Assembly (NCBI RefSeq): GCF_026241895.1 | Contig: NZ_JAPJIV010000029.1 | Location: 1-64,000, forward strand | DNA length: 64,000 nt | DNA from: Pseudomonas sp. RIT-562 | GTDB lineage: Bacteria; Pseudomonadota; Gammaproteobacteria; Pseudomonadales; Pseudomonadaceae | Direction: 5' to 3' | Shown: positions 25,827 through 34,787 of the stretch, piece by piece | How positions within the stretch are numbered: position 1 is the stretch's first letter | Layout: every line of letters begins with the position of its first letter | Position numbers and translations under genes: made by a program | The notes under the pieces: model-generated | What the model saw: the letters and a program-made list of their open reading frames with translations, nothing else | Told to the model about the DNA's origin: nothing | Database searches by the model: none

Positions 25827-26900
25827 ATGCTTCAACCACCCATGCCTTTATCTCTCTGCACGCTTGCACTGACGTTGCTGCTAAGCGGCTGCCTGACAGC
25901 ACCCAAGCAACCCCCGATTGACCCCTCGCCATTTGAAACACTGGAATACCAGGGCCAAAAGGGGCTTGCAGTCATTCACGCCTCCAGTCTGTATGCTCGT
26001 GGCGGCACCGGCCAGGGCGTAGCTGTCGCACTGGTCGACTCAGGCCTGAATAGCGACCTGCCGGAGTTTCAGGGGAGAGTGGCTAACCCCGGTTTCGATT
26101 TTGTGGACAACAAGATTGGCACTACAGATCGAGTCGGTCATGGCACCCAGATGGCCGGTATCCTGGCGGCCAACAAAAATGGCGTGGGCATGCATGGGGT
26201 AGCATTCTCTGCACAACTGATTCCCTTTCGTTTCGGGGACGACAATGAGCCATTTTTCTTCGACACCGAAATCTCCAAATCCTGGCAAAGTGGCTTCGAC
26301 AAAGGTGCACGTATCCTGAACAACTCCTGGGCCAACGCCATCCCGGCCACGGAACTTACCGAGGCTCGCTACAACCAGGTCATGCCCGAGTCGCTGGCAA
26401 CCGCCCGCAAGCTGGTGCAGGAAGGTGCGGTATTTGTCTTCCCGACCGGCAACGAACTGAAACGTGAACCCCTCGCTGAACCTGGGTTACCGCTGGCTCT
26501 GCCAGAACTGGAGAAAGGCTGGATAGCCGTAGTTGCTTTGAAAAATGACGGCAGCGTTATCAATGCCAAATCCAACTATTGCGGCGTGGCCGCTGCCTGG
26601 TGCATTGCTGTGCCAGGTGGAGACTCTGGTGCAGAGCAAGGCCTGCTGACCACCGGCAAGGACGGCACCTACGTACAAACCGCAGGCACTTCTCCGGCTG
26701 CCGCAATGGTCAGCGGTGCCCTCGCAGCACTGCAGAGCCGCTACCCTGAGCTCACTGCGCAACAAGTACGCGAGCGCCTACTGGCATCGGCGAACCGGAG
26801 TGGCATCTACGCCAACACCGAGGCGTATGGCAGGGGCTTGATGGATCTTGAGGCGGCATCCCGTCAGGAGCCGCAGACCGGACGAGAAGTGACCTTCTAA
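25827..26900 (+). CDS. Subtilisin-like (S8) serine protease lipoprotein
   Basis: A 357-residue secreted protease anchored by lipid. The signal peptide ends in the lipobox LLSGC (Cys at residue 22). The catalytic triad is clear: Asp in VALVDSGLN, His in GHGTQMAGILAANKNG, Ser in GTSPAAAMVSGALAAL. There is no recognisable propeptide inhibitor domain or autotransporter barrel. The start at ATG 25827 follows AAGGAACGAAC and begins a proper signal. The composition looks less GC-rich than that of the neighbours, and the stop codon abuts the remnant of another gene, both signs of transfer or replacement. Substrate unknown. Confidence 0.88.
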   Translation: MLQPPMPLSLCTLALTLLLSGCLTAPKQPPIDPSPFETLEYQGQKGLAVIHASSLYARGGTGQGVAVALVDSGLNSDLPEFQGRVANPGFDFVDNKIGTTDRVGHGTQMAGILAANKNGVGMHGVAFSAQLIPFRFGDDNEPFFFDTEISKSWQSGFDKGARILNNSWANAIPATELTEARYNQVMPESLATARKLVQEGAVFVFPTGNELKREPLAEPGLPLALPELEKGWIAVVALKNDGSVINAKSNYCGVAAAWCIAVPGGDSGAEQGLLTTGKDGTYVQTAGTSPAAAMVSGALAALQSRYPELTAQQVRERLLASANRSGIYANTEAYGRGLMDLEAASRQEPQTGREVTF

Positions 26901-27031
26901 AATTTGCCGCCATTAGTGTTTTGGCCGCCATTCTGGGGTATGTATTCTTCAAGGAGCGCTTGGCGAAGATCCAAGTGCTCGGCGTGGTTCTGGTGCTGCT
27001 CGCAGCGTTTGTCCTGCACCTCAAGACCTGA
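26900..27031 (+). pseudogene. C-terminal remnant of an EamA/DMT transporter
   Basis: The frame from 26900 to the TGA at 27029-27031 encodes 43 residues beginning KFAAISVLAAILGYVFFKER and ending VLLAAFVLHLKT. This is the typical last two transmembrane helices of a drug/metabolite (EamA) exporter. There is no start codon or upstream part. The coding match begins within a few bases of the protease stop, so the rest of the transporter gene has been lost and the protease gene lies at the break point. A terminator follows directly. Confidence 0.75.
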
Positions 27032-27044
27032 AGCTCACGCGCAT

Positions 27045-27073
27045 AAAAAAGCCGCCCCGGAGGGCGGCTTTTT
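27045..27073. terminator. Bidirectional terminator after pckA
   Basis: AAAAAGCCGCCC (27046-27057) pairs exactly with GGGCGGCTTTTT (27062-27073). It works in both directions, ending pckA on the minus strand and the plus-strand transcript of the transporter relic. Confidence 0.9.
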
Positions 27074-27092
27074 CGTTACATCAGACCAGCCG

Positions 27093-28634
27093 TTACAGCT
27101 TTGGACCAGCAGCCTTGATGGCATCGCTCACGTCGAACTTCTTGAAGTTCTCGACGAACAGACCAGCCAGTGCTTTGGCCGACTCATCGTAGGCAGCCTT
27201 GTCAGCCCAGGTATTACGTGGGTTCAACAGGCCAGTCTCAACGCCCGGCACAGCCAATGGCACGTCGAGGTTGATGGTGTCGAGGTGTTCGGTTTCAGCA
27301 CCGATCAACGCGCCGCTCTGGATCGCTGCAATGACCGCACGAGTGGTCGGGATGTTGAAGCGTTTGCCAACGCCGTAGCCGCCGCCGGTCCAGCCGGTGT
27401 TGACCAGGTAGACCTTGGAGCCGAAGCCACGGATGCGCTTGATCAGCAGCTCAGCGTATTCACCGGCCGGCCGCGGGAAGAACGGAGCGCCGAAGCAGGT
27501 GGAGAAAGTCGACTTGATGCCGCTGCCGGAACCCATTTCAGTCGAGCCCACCAGAGCGGTGTAGCCGGACAGGAAGTGGTAGGCCGCTTGTTCTTCGCTG
27601 AGGATCGACACTGGCGGCAGTACGCCGGTCAGGTCGCAGGTCAGGAAGATCACCGCGTTTGGCTCGCCACCAAGGTTCTTCTCGGAACGCTTGGCAACGT
27701 GCTCCAGCGGGTAGGCCGCGCGGCTGTTCTGGGTCAGGCTGACATCAGCATAGTCAGCGTGCTTGGCGTCATCGATGACGACGTTTTCCAGAACTGCACC
27801 GTGCTGGATGGCTTTCCAGATGACGGGCTCGTTCTTCTCGGACAGGTCGATGCACTTGGCGTAGCAGCCGCCTTCGATGTTGAAGACAACGCCTTCGCCC
27901 CAGCCGTGCTCGTCGTCACCGATCAGGTAACGGCTTTCGTCGGCGGACAAGGTGGTTTTACCAGTGCCGGACAGACCGAAGAACAGGGTCACGTCGCCTG
28001 CTTCACCAATGTTGGCAGCGCAGTGCATTGGCAGCACGTCAGCGGCCGGCAGCAGGAAGTTCTGCACCGAGAACATGGCTTTCTTCATTTCACCGGCGTA
28101 GCGCATGCCAGCGATCAAGACCTTCTTCTGGGCGAAGTTGAGAATTACGCAGCCGTCGGAGTTGGTGCCATCACGCTCTGGAACGCACTCGAAGTTGGCC
28201 ACGTTCAGAACTTGCCACTCTTCACGACCTGCCGGGTTGTACTGAGCAGGATTGATGAACAGGCAACGACCGAACAGGTTCTGCCAGGCGGTCTGGGTAG
28301 TCATCTTGACGGCCAGGTAGTGGTCGCTGGACGCACCTACATGCACATGGGAAACAAAATGCTCTTGCGCGTTGTTGAACGCCTCGACGCGGTCCCACAG
28401 GGCATCGAACTTGTCGGCCGGGAACTTGCGGTTGATAGGGCCCCAGGCGATGGCGTCCTGGGTGGTTGGCTCTTCAACGATGAAGCGATCGACTGGCGAG
28501 CGACCGGTACGGTGACCGGTGTGAACAACCAGCGCGCCGGTATCGGCAAGCTCGCCTTCACCGCGATTCAGGGCTTCTTTTACCAGATCATCAACACTCA
28601 GATCGGTGTACACGGCGTTATTGGCTTGCGTCAT
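27093..28634 (-). CDS. pckA: Phosphoenolpyruvate carboxykinase (ATP)
   Basis: Makes phosphoenolpyruvate from oxaloacetate and ATP (EC 4.1.1.49), the entry step of gluconeogenesis. 513 residues, as in other pseudomonads. Nucleotide-binding GLSGTGKTTLSAD, metal/substrate motifs FFGLSG and YLIGDDEHGWG, and the conserved NTGWTGGGYGVG are present. I chose the ATG at 28632-28634 because GGGGAACCTC precedes it; the open frame upstream has no homology-like content. It is a single-gene unit with its own terminator. Confidence 0.97.
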   Translation of the reverse strand: MTQANNAVYTDLSVDDLVKEALNRGEGELADTGALVVHTGHRTGRSPVDRFIVEEPTTQDAIAWGPINRKFPADKFDALWDRVEAFNNAQEHFVSHVHVGASSDHYLAVKMTTQTAWQNLFGRCLFINPAQYNPAGREEWQVLNVANFECVPERDGTNSDGCVILNFAQKKVLIAGMRYAGEMKKAMFSVQNFLLPAADVLPMHCAANIGEAGDVTLFFGLSGTGKTTLSADESRYLIGDDEHGWGEGVVFNIEGGCYAKCIDLSEKNEPVIWKAIQHGAVLENVVIDDAKHADYADVSLTQNSRAAYPLEHVAKRSEKNLGGEPNAVIFLTCDLTGVLPPVSILSEEQAAYHFLSGYTALVGSTEMGSGSGIKSTFSTCFGAPFFPRPAGEYAELLIKRIRGFGSKVYLVNTGWTGGGYGVGKRFNIPTTRAVIAAIQSGALIGAETEHLDTINLDVPLAVPGVETGLLNPRNTWADKAAYDESAKALAGLFVENFKKFDVSDAIKAAGPKL

Positions 28635-28815
28635 GAGGTTCCCCGTCGGCCAGTGGCCGAGTGTGCTCCAAACGTTTTGTAGTAGAAAGTCGTGCACTAC
28701 TACCGCGAAAAAAGTGGGCCGGATTATGCCAGAAAAGCCCAAAAATAGTAGGGCCCTCCCGTCGTAACGGCGTTATTCCGGCACTTACCAGTGAATTTAC
28801 CTGCGCTGAACCGTT

Positions 28816-29718
28816 TTAGTGACGGGTATCTGACGGGGTATCGACACCGGCTCCAGCGAACAATTGAGTGATATCGGCAGCATCAAACAGGTAACGCTGG
28901 TTACAAAACTGGCAGTCGATCTCGATGTTGCCACCGTGTTCGACGACCAGTTCCTGAGCATCTTCCAGACCCAGACTGACCAGCGCATTGGCCGAACGTT
29001 CGCGCGAACAGCTGCAACGGAAGCGCAGGCGCTGGACATCGAACAGGCGCACCTGCTCCTCGTGGTACAGGCGATGAAGCACGGTTTCGTTGTCCAGGCT
29101 GAGCAGCTCATCGGCAGTCAGCGTGCTACCGAGGGCAGTGATGTGCTGCCAGCTGGCGGCGCGTTCTTCCTCATCTTTCAGGCGATCAGCCGGCAGTTGC
29201 TGCAGCAGCAGACCACGGGCACGGCGGCCGTCGGCGTACAGCCAGAAGCGCGTGCCGACCTGTTGGGACATGACGAAATAGTTGGTGAAGCACTCCGACA
29301 GGGTTTCGCCATCGAGGTCGACAATGCCCTGGTAGCGCTGGCCTTGGGTCGGATCGACAGTCAGCGCGAGGACGCCGTTGGGCATCAGGTCGGCGAGCGT
29401 CGCATCAGGCGCGATGCGATCGGCTTCGTAACGAGCCAGGCCGCGGATTTCCCGCTCGCTGGAGCACTCGATCATCAGAAGCGGAATCGGACCATCGGAA
29501 CGGGCCTGGAGGATCAACAGGCCATCGAATTTAAGGGTGCCCACCAGCAACGACGCCGCAGCCATCAACTCGCCGAGCAATTGCGCGACCGGTTCCGGAT
29601 ACGCATGTTTAGCCAGGACTTCGGCGTAGCTGAGCTCCAACGAAACCAGTTCGCCGCGGGTATCGCTGTCATCGAAGATGAAGCGTTGGGTGTAGTCGGT
29701 ATCCGTTAGATCGGTCAT
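28816..29718 (-). CDS. hslO: Redox-regulated chaperone Hsp33
   Basis: A 300-residue cytoplasmic holdase activated by oxidative unfolding. The C-terminal zinc switch is present as CSCSRERSANAL and CQFCNQRYLF (CxC and CxxC, about residues 230-266). The ATG at 29716-29718 gives the usual N-terminus (DYTQRFIFDDSDTRGELV); a TTG nine codons upstream is the alternative. It precedes hslR, a second heat-shock gene, in the same direction. Confidence 0.95.
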   Translation of the reverse strand: MTDLTDTDYTQRFIFDDSDTRGELVSLELSYAEVLAKHAYPEPVAQLLGELMAAASLLVGTLKFDGLLILQARSDGPIPLLMIECSSEREIRGLARYEADRIAPDATLADLMPNGVLALTVDPTQGQRYQGIVDLDGETLSECFTNYFVMSQQVGTRFWLYADGRRARGLLLQQLPADRLKDEEERAASWQHITALGSTLTADELLSLDNETVLHRLYHEEQVRLFDVQRLRFRCSCSRERSANALVSLGLEDAQELVVEHGGNIEIDCQFCNQRYLFDAADITQLFAGAGVDTPSDTRH

Positions 29719-29863
29719 AAGTCTGGGTATCTGAATTAATGTCAAAAGATTTCAAAGATTAAGTTGCACAGCCTTCGCGCAAGCAAAGTGTATTCGACGA
29801 GCGGTTCCCCCGGCGATTACCCGATATGGCTGCGCGCCTGCCTGATTACAAGTCTGCGCTGCT

Positions 29864-30271
29864 TCACTCGTCGTTGCTGCTACCACGGAATTTAAACAGA
29901 TCGCGTCGCTGTTTTTTGCTCGGCTTGCCGTCGGTGGTCATGCCCAGCGAACCCGCCTTGCGCATTTCGGCGGCGGCTTCGCGCTTGGCGATGCTGGCTT
30001 CGGTCTCGGCATATAGCGCCTGCGCCTCGGGAGCACCACGACGCACAATCGACAGAGCCTGAACTATCACCGTCCGCTCTTCGAACCCCTGGCGAATCTG
30101 AAATTCATCGCCAATGCGCGGCTCCTTGCCGGGTTTGCAGCGCTCACCGCGACAATGCACCTTGCCACTTTCGATCGCCGTCTTGGCCAAGGCACGTGTT
30201 TTGTAGAAGCGCGCAGCCCACAGCCATTTATCGAGACGGACCTTGTCGTCCTCTTCCTTTTTTTGTGTCAC
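29864..30271 (-). CDS. hslR: Ribosome-associated heat-shock protein Hsp15
   Basis: A 135-residue S4-type RNA-binding protein that binds 50S subunits carrying stalled nascent chains. The S4 motif is VRLDKWLWAARFYKTRALAK, and the C-terminus is basic. I chose the GTG at 30269-30271 because GAGGAA lies 7 bp upstream and the length (135) matches E. coli (133). The frame extends upstream but without family sequence. Confidence 0.93.
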   Translation of the reverse strand: MTQKKEEDDKVRLDKWLWAARFYKTRALAKTAIESGKVHCRGERCKPGKEPRIGDEFQIRQGFEERTVIVQALSIVRRGAPEAQALYAETEASIAKREAAAEMRKAGSLGMTTDGKPSKKQRRDLFKFRGSSNDE

Positions 30272-30387
30272 TGGAATTCCTCTTTTAACCCATAGTCGGA
30301 ACTGTACTACCGTTTCTGTCGGGCGCAACAAACTGGCCCTCCAGATAGAATGTGATCCTGGTCGGCTCATCGCAGTGGAGTGTTCGA

Positions 30388-31167
30388 GTGACAATATTTC
30401 CGTCTTCATTGACTTCATCCAGTGGCGGTTGCCAGGGATGCCAGCAAAGCGAACCTCTGGGCTTTGATTTTGCTTTTGCCTATCAACCCATAGTCGACCT
30501 GCGAGACCGCTCGGTCTTTGCGCACGAAGCGCTGGTGCGCGGCACAGCCGGTGAAGGCGCGATGTCGGTGCTCGACCAGGTGACCGAAGCCAATCGCTAC
30601 CGATTTGACCAGCTCTGCCGAACCCGGGCGATCGAGGGAGCAGCGCAACTGGGCATGCAAACCAATCTGTCGATCAATTTCATGCCCAATGCCGTTTACC
30701 GTCCGGAGCTGTGCATTCGCAGCACGCTGGAGGCTGCAAAAAAGCACAATTTTCCTATTAACCGCCTCATTTTCGAGACCCTGGAAAGCCAGCACGTAGA
30801 TAACTATCGCCATTTGACCAATATTCTGCGTGAATACCGCGAATTCGGCTTCAAGACCGCCATCGATGATTTCGGTGCGGGGTACTCGGGGCTCAATCTG
30901 CTCGCTGACTTCCAACCAGACCTGATCAAACTCGACATGGCACTGATCCGTGATGTCGATCGCGATCGTGTTCGTCAGGCTATCGTGCGAGGGGTTGTCA
31001 CAATCTGTGCGGATCTGGACGTTACAGTCATCGCCGAAGGCATCGAAAGCGCTGGGGAACGGGATTTCCTGGCGGACTGTGGAATTTTTCTGATGCAGGG
31101 CTACTGGTTCGCCAAGCCTGCATTCAAAGCGTTGGCCCAAGTGCCGGAAGGTACCTGGACGCGTTAA
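30388..31167 (+). CDS. rimA: EAL-domain cyclic-di-GMP phosphodiesterase RimA
   Basis: A 260-residue stand-alone EAL protein predicted to hydrolyse cyclic-di-GMP. The catalytic and metal-binding positions are all present: HEALVRG (about residue 47), NFMPNA, FETLES, IDDFGAGYSGLN, LIKLDM and AEGIES. A short Cys-containing N-terminus (CQGCQQ) precedes the domain. The GTG start at 30388 has GGAG 7 bp upstream. It heads a tight cluster with a retropepsin-like protease and RimK. This trio has been described in P. fluorescens as RimABK, where RimA and RimB tune RimK modification of ribosomal protein S6. Confidence 0.88.
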   Translation: MTIFPSSLTSSSGGCQGCQQSEPLGFDFAFAYQPIVDLRDRSVFAHEALVRGTAGEGAMSVLDQVTEANRYRFDQLCRTRAIEGAAQLGMQTNLSINFMPNAVYRPELCIRSTLEAAKKHNFPINRLIFETLESQHVDNYRHLTNILREYREFGFKTAIDDFGAGYSGLNLLADFQPDLIKLDMALIRDVDRDRVRQAIVRGVVTICADLDVTVIAEGIESAGERDFLADCGIFLMQGYWFAKPAFKALAQVPEGTWTR

Positions 31168-31184
31168 TCGCCGGTTTATACCTA

Positions 31185-31664
31185 TTGAAGACATTTGACC
31201 ATTTGACCGTTGTCGGTCTGCGCGAGTGGGTGGCGCTTCCGGATTTGGGAGTGGCGGGCCTGCGGGCAAAAATCGACACCGGTGCCAGCACCTCAAGCCT
31301 GCATGCCACCGACATCGAGCCGTTTGAGCGCGATGGCGAAAAGTGGGTGCGTTTTACTGCGCATCTGGGCACGGTAGTGCAGCTGCGTCACCGACGTTGC
31401 GAAGCGCCGCTGGTGACGATGAAAACCATCAAGAGCTCCAATGGCCACGCGCAGAAGCGCTATGTGGTCAGCACCACCCTGGCCCTCGGTGATCGGGTCT
31501 GGCGGGTCGAGTTCACCCTTGCCTGCCGTAAATCCATGCGATATCGCCTGCTACTCGGCTCCAAAGCCCTTATCGACGGCCAATTGGTGGTCAATCCGGG
31601 CATCAAATACGTACAAGACAAGCCGGTGTTCCCGGTATCTACCCTTTCCACAGGTGTTGCATGA
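31185..31664 (+). CDS. rimB: Retropepsin-like protease RimB
   Basis: A 159-residue member of the family annotated as ATP-dependent zinc protease, with an aspartic-protease-like active-site triad AKIDTGASTSSLHA near residue 30 and the strand LLLGSKALIDGQLVVNPG. It starts with TTG at 31185, 17 bp after rimA; no ATG or GTG is available upstream of the domain. The stop overlaps the rimK ATG by 4 bp. In P. fluorescens RimB acts with RimA to control RimK activity. Confidence 0.87.
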   Translation: MKTFDHLTVVGLREWVALPDLGVAGLRAKIDTGASTSSLHATDIEPFERDGEKWVRFTAHLGTVVQLRHRRCEAPLVTMKTIKSSNGHAQKRYVVSTTLALGDRVWRVEFTLACRKSMRYRLLLGSKALIDGQLVVNPGIKYVQDKPVFPVSTLSTGVA

Positions 31665-32566
31665 AGATCGCTGTGCTGTCGCGGAACCCGCGTCTGTATT
31701 CCACTCGTCGTCTGGTCGAAGCCGGAACCGAGCGTGGCCACGAAATGGTCGTGGTCGACACCCTGCGCGCCTACATGAACATCGCCAGCCACAAGCCGCA
31801 GATTCATTATCGAGGCCGGCCTCTGGAAGGTTTCGATGCGGTCATCCCGCGTATCGGGGCATCGGTGACGTTTTACGGCTGCGCAGTCCTGCGTCAGTTC
31901 GAGATGATGGGAGTATTTCCACTCAACGAATCGGTGGCCATTGCGCGCTCGCGGGACAAACTGCGTTCGCTGCAGCTGCTCTCGCGCCGGGGCATCGGCT
32001 TGCCGGTCACCGGGTTTGCGCACTCCCCGGACGACATTCCCGACTTGATCGAAATGGTCAACGGCGCCCCTCTTGTCATCAAGGTACTGGAAGGTACCCA
32101 GGGCATCGGCGTAGTGCTGTGTGAGACCGCGACTGCGGCGGAATCGGTGATCGAGGCGTTCATGGGCCTCAAGCAGAACATCATGGTCCAGGAGTACATC
32201 AAGGAAGCCGGGGGTGCAGACATTCGCTGCTTCGTGGTGGGTGACAAGGTCATTGCCGCGATGAAACGCCAGGCCAAACCCGGCGAGTTCCGCTCCAACC
32301 TGCACCGGGGCGGCAGTGCAAGCCTGATCAAGATCACCCCGGAAGAACGCATGACGGCCTTGCGTGCAGCCAAGGTGATGGGGCTGGCCGTGGCAGGCGT
32401 GGATATCCTGCGTTCCAATCACGGGCCGCTGGTGATGGAGGTCAATTCGTCGCCGGGGCTGGAAGGGATCGAGACCACCACCGGGAAGAACGTGGCGGGG
32501 ATCATCATTGAGCATCTGGAGAAAAATGGCGGGCCGAACATGACGCGCACCAAAGGAAAAGGCTAA
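31661..32566 (+). CDS. rimK: Ribosomal protein S6 glutamate ligase RimK
   Basis: A 301-residue ATP-grasp ligase that adds glutamates to the C-terminus of ribosomal protein S6. The ATP-grasp elements are VIKVLEGTQGIGVVL, IMVQEYIKEAGGADIRCFVVG and MEVNSSPGLEGIE. It ends the rimABK operon, followed at once by a strong bidirectional terminator. Confidence 0.96.
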   Translation: MKIAVLSRNPRLYSTRRLVEAGTERGHEMVVVDTLRAYMNIASHKPQIHYRGRPLEGFDAVIPRIGASVTFYGCAVLRQFEMMGVFPLNESVAIARSRDKLRSLQLLSRRGIGLPVTGFAHSPDDIPDLIEMVNGAPLVIKVLEGTQGIGVVLCETATAAESVIEAFMGLKQNIMVQEYIKEAGGADIRCFVVGDKVIAAMKRQAKPGEFRSNLHRGGSASLIKITPEERMTALRAAKVMGLAVAGVDILRSNHGPLVMEVNSSPGLEGIETTTGKNVAGIIIEHLEKNGGPNMTRTKGKG

Positions 32567-32578
32567 AGCGCGTAGATC

Positions 32579-32625
32579 AAAAGATCGTCCGAAGGCTCGG
32601 GCCGCGTTCGGACGATCTTTTTTTC
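32579..32625. terminator. Bidirectional terminator between rimK and envZ
   Basis: A 15-bp stem (AAAAGATCGTCCGAA with TTCGGACGATCTTTT) and a T-run follow rimK. The convergent envZ gene ends just beyond, and the A-run on the left serves the other strand. Confidence 0.9.
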
Positions 32626-32630
32626 AGCCG

Positions 32631-33944
32631 TTAAACCGCATCGCGCGGCAACATCAACCCCAACGGCAAGCGCACTCGCGCTTCCAGCCCGCCACCATCA
32701 CGGTTGCGCAGCTCGACATTGCCACCATGCATCGAAGCAATCCGCTTGACGATCGCCAGGCCCAATCCGGTTCCCTTGCCGCCCCGGGCACGATCACCGC
32801 GAGTGAACGGATTGAAGATCGCCTCCAGCTCCGCCGGATCGATCCCTGCCCCACGGTCCATCACGCTCAGCACCACATAAGGCGCGCTGGTATCTCCGGA
32901 AACGTAAGCCGCGACCTCCACTCCGCTGCCTGCGTGATGCAACGCATTGCCAATCAGGTTGTTCAACAGTCGTTTCATCGATACGCGACGTAACGGGAAT
33001 GGCTGGATCGGCTCCAGGCGCAAACGCACTTTTTCTTCATTCTGGTTATACGGAGCAGCGACTTCGGTCACCAGATCGATCAGGTCGACTTCTTCCACGG
33101 ATTCATCGCGACCATCGCGGATGAATGCCAGGAACTGGTCGAGAATTGCATCCATGTCCTCGATGTCACGCACCATATCGTCCGTCAGATCGCTGTGGTC
33201 GCCCATCAGCTCCAGGGACAGGCGCAATCGGGTCAGCGGTGTTCGCAGGTCATGGGATACCCCGGCCAGCATCAGCTCACGCTCGCGGCCGGCTTGCTCC
33301 ACGTCCTCGGCCATCTGGTTGAAGGCGCGGTACACCTCGGTCATTTCGCTCGGCGTGTCGCTGATTGGCAGGCGCACGCTGCGCCCTTGGCCGAGCTGCC
33401 GGGCCGCGTAGACCAGGCGTTTCAACGGTTGGTTGAGCTGACTGACGAAAATCCATGCCGAAGCGGTGGATAACAACCCGATGGCGAGGAACCAGCCCAG
33501 CACATTCCAGATTTTCTGGCCGCGCAGCGGATGCGGATAGAGCGGCACCTTCAGCCAGCCGTCACCCAGGCTCGGGGCCCGAACCCAGAGGGCTGGAGGC
33601 GAATGCATGCGCAGCCGAACCTCGGTATCCGCGCCCAGCTCTGCCCGCATTTGCCGCTGATAGATTGCGCTGTAGGGCCAGTGCTGCTCACCCTCCGGCA
33701 CACCGGTACCTACGACTCGAATCAGCGTTGCGGCTTCGGCGATTTTGTCACGATTGTTTTCGTCGGCCGCCCAATAGGCGCGCAGCGTCAAGGCGACGCC
33801 GTGGCTGTACTGGCGATCCACAAGCACGTCTTCGTTCATCAACAGATAAACGAGGGTCAATGCCTTGGAAAACAGCACGACGATCAGCACCAGCCACAGG
33901 GTGCGAGAGAAGAAACTTTGGGGGAACCACACGGGCGTTTTCAT
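32631..33944 (-). CDS. envZ: Osmosensor/envelope-stress histidine kinase EnvZ (AmgS)
   Basis: A 437-residue kinase with two membrane helices (about 14-32 and 150-170), a short periplasmic domain, a HAMP segment, and the phospho-acceptor box AGVSHDLRTPLTRLRLSLEL. The ATPase domain has NLIGNALHHAG, DRGAGID and GTGLGLAIVKR. It pairs with the OmpR homologue upstream. In P. aeruginosa the equivalent pair is AmgRS, which responds to membrane damage from mistranslated proteins and affects aminoglycoside tolerance. Confidence 0.93.
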   Translation of the reverse strand: MKTPVWFPQSFFSRTLWLVLIVVLFSKALTLVYLLMNEDVLVDRQYSHGVALTLRAYWAADENNRDKIAEAATLIRVVGTGVPEGEQHWPYSAIYQRQMRAELGADTEVRLRMHSPPALWVRAPSLGDGWLKVPLYPHPLRGQKIWNVLGWFLAIGLLSTASAWIFVSQLNQPLKRLVYAARQLGQGRSVRLPISDTPSEMTEVYRAFNQMAEDVEQAGRERELMLAGVSHDLRTPLTRLRLSLELMGDHSDLTDDMVRDIEDMDAILDQFLAFIRDGRDESVEEVDLIDLVTEVAAPYNQNEEKVRLRLEPIQPFPLRRVSMKRLLNNLIGNALHHAGSGVEVAAYVSGDTSAPYVVLSVMDRGAGIDPAELEAIFNPFTRGDRARGGKGTGLGLAIVKRIASMHGGNVELRNRDGGGLEARVRLPLGLMLPRDAV

Positions 33945-33963
33945 GGATAACCGCTAAACACTT

Positions 33964-34037
33964 ACAGAGCGAGCGATGCTCGCATATTGCGGTTCGCGAG
34001 TCTGCGGACAACCTCGTCCGCATGACCCGCTCCTACA
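33964..34037. repeat. REP-like element in the ompR-envZ gap
   Basis: Read on the minus strand it begins GTAGGAGCGGGTCATGCGGA and contains two small perfect hairpins (33969-33983 and 34004-34021). It occupies most of the 102 bp between the two co-directional regulatory genes. Confidence 0.55.
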
Positions 34038-34046
34038 AATCGCCAA

Positions 34047-34787
34047 TCACTTGGTAGCTGCGCCATCGGGCACGAATACGTAACCCACGCCCCATACCGT
34101 CTGGATGTAACGGGGTTTGGATGGATCAGGCTCAATCATCCGGCGCAGACGGGAAATCTGCACATCGATGGAGCGCTCGAGAGCGTCCCACTCACGACCC
34201 CGCGCCAGGTTCATCAGCTTGTCGCGAGTCAATGGCTGACGCGCGTTCATTACCAAGGCCTTGAGTACGGCGAACTCACCGGTGGTGAGCATGTGCACTT
34301 CTTCGCCGCGCTTGAGCTCGCGGGTGGCCAGCGACAGTTCGTAGTCACCGAACGTCACGCTCTCATCTTCGCTGCCCGGAGCGCCGGGTACTGGAGTCGA
34401 CTGACGACGCAACACGGCCTTGACCCGTGCCATCAGCTCATCCGGATTGAACGGTTTGGCCAGGTAATCGTCGGCGCCCAGCTCCAGACCCTTGATCCGG
34501 CTCAGCTCGTCGCCCTTGGCGGTCAGCATGATGATCGGAATCTGATTGTTCGCGGTACGCAGTCGTCGGCAGGCGGTCAGGCCGTCTTCGCCTGGCAGCA
34601 TCAGGTCGAGAACGACCAGGTTGAACACCTCACGCGCCAGCAGGCGGTCCATTTGTTCAGTGTTCGGTACCGTGCGGGCACGGTAGCCCTTGCTGACGAA
34701 AAAGCGCTCCAGCAGGCTGCTCAGCCCCGGATCGTCATCAACAATAAGAATTTTTTCGCCTTCAGCAATGTTTGCAGTGCTGCTCAT
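34047..34787 (-). CDS. ompR: Response regulator OmpR (AmgR)
   Basis: A 246-residue response regulator. The receiver domain has ILIVDDDPGL, the phospho-acceptor in LVVLDLMLPGEDG, and TAKGDE plus LGADDYLAKPF. The C-terminal winged-helix domain has REWDALERSIDVQISRLRRM and YIQTVWGVGYVF. It precedes its kinase envZ. Confidence 0.95.
   Translation of the reverse strand: MSSTANIAEGEKILIVDDDPGLSSLLERFFVSKGYRARTVPNTEQMDRLLAREVFNLVVLDLMLPGEDGLTACRRLRTANNQIPIIMLTAKGDELSRIKGLELGADDYLAKPFNPDELMARVKAVLRRQSTPVPGAPGSEDESVTFGDYELSLATRELKRGEEVHMLTTGEFAVLKALVMNARQPLTRDKLMNLARGREWDALERSIDVQISRLRRMIEPDPSKPRYIQTVWGVGYVFVPDGAATK

Noticed and set aside
25614..25835. A 73-codon minus-strand frame between recQ and the protease
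   Set aside because: It reads straight through a strong terminator hairpin, has no RBS and no recognisable sequence.
26904..28682. A 592-codon open frame on the plus strand opposite pckA
   Set aside because: It is a mirror of a highly conserved gene in GC-rich DNA with third-position G/C bias; the product has no recognisable domain and no ribosome-binding site.
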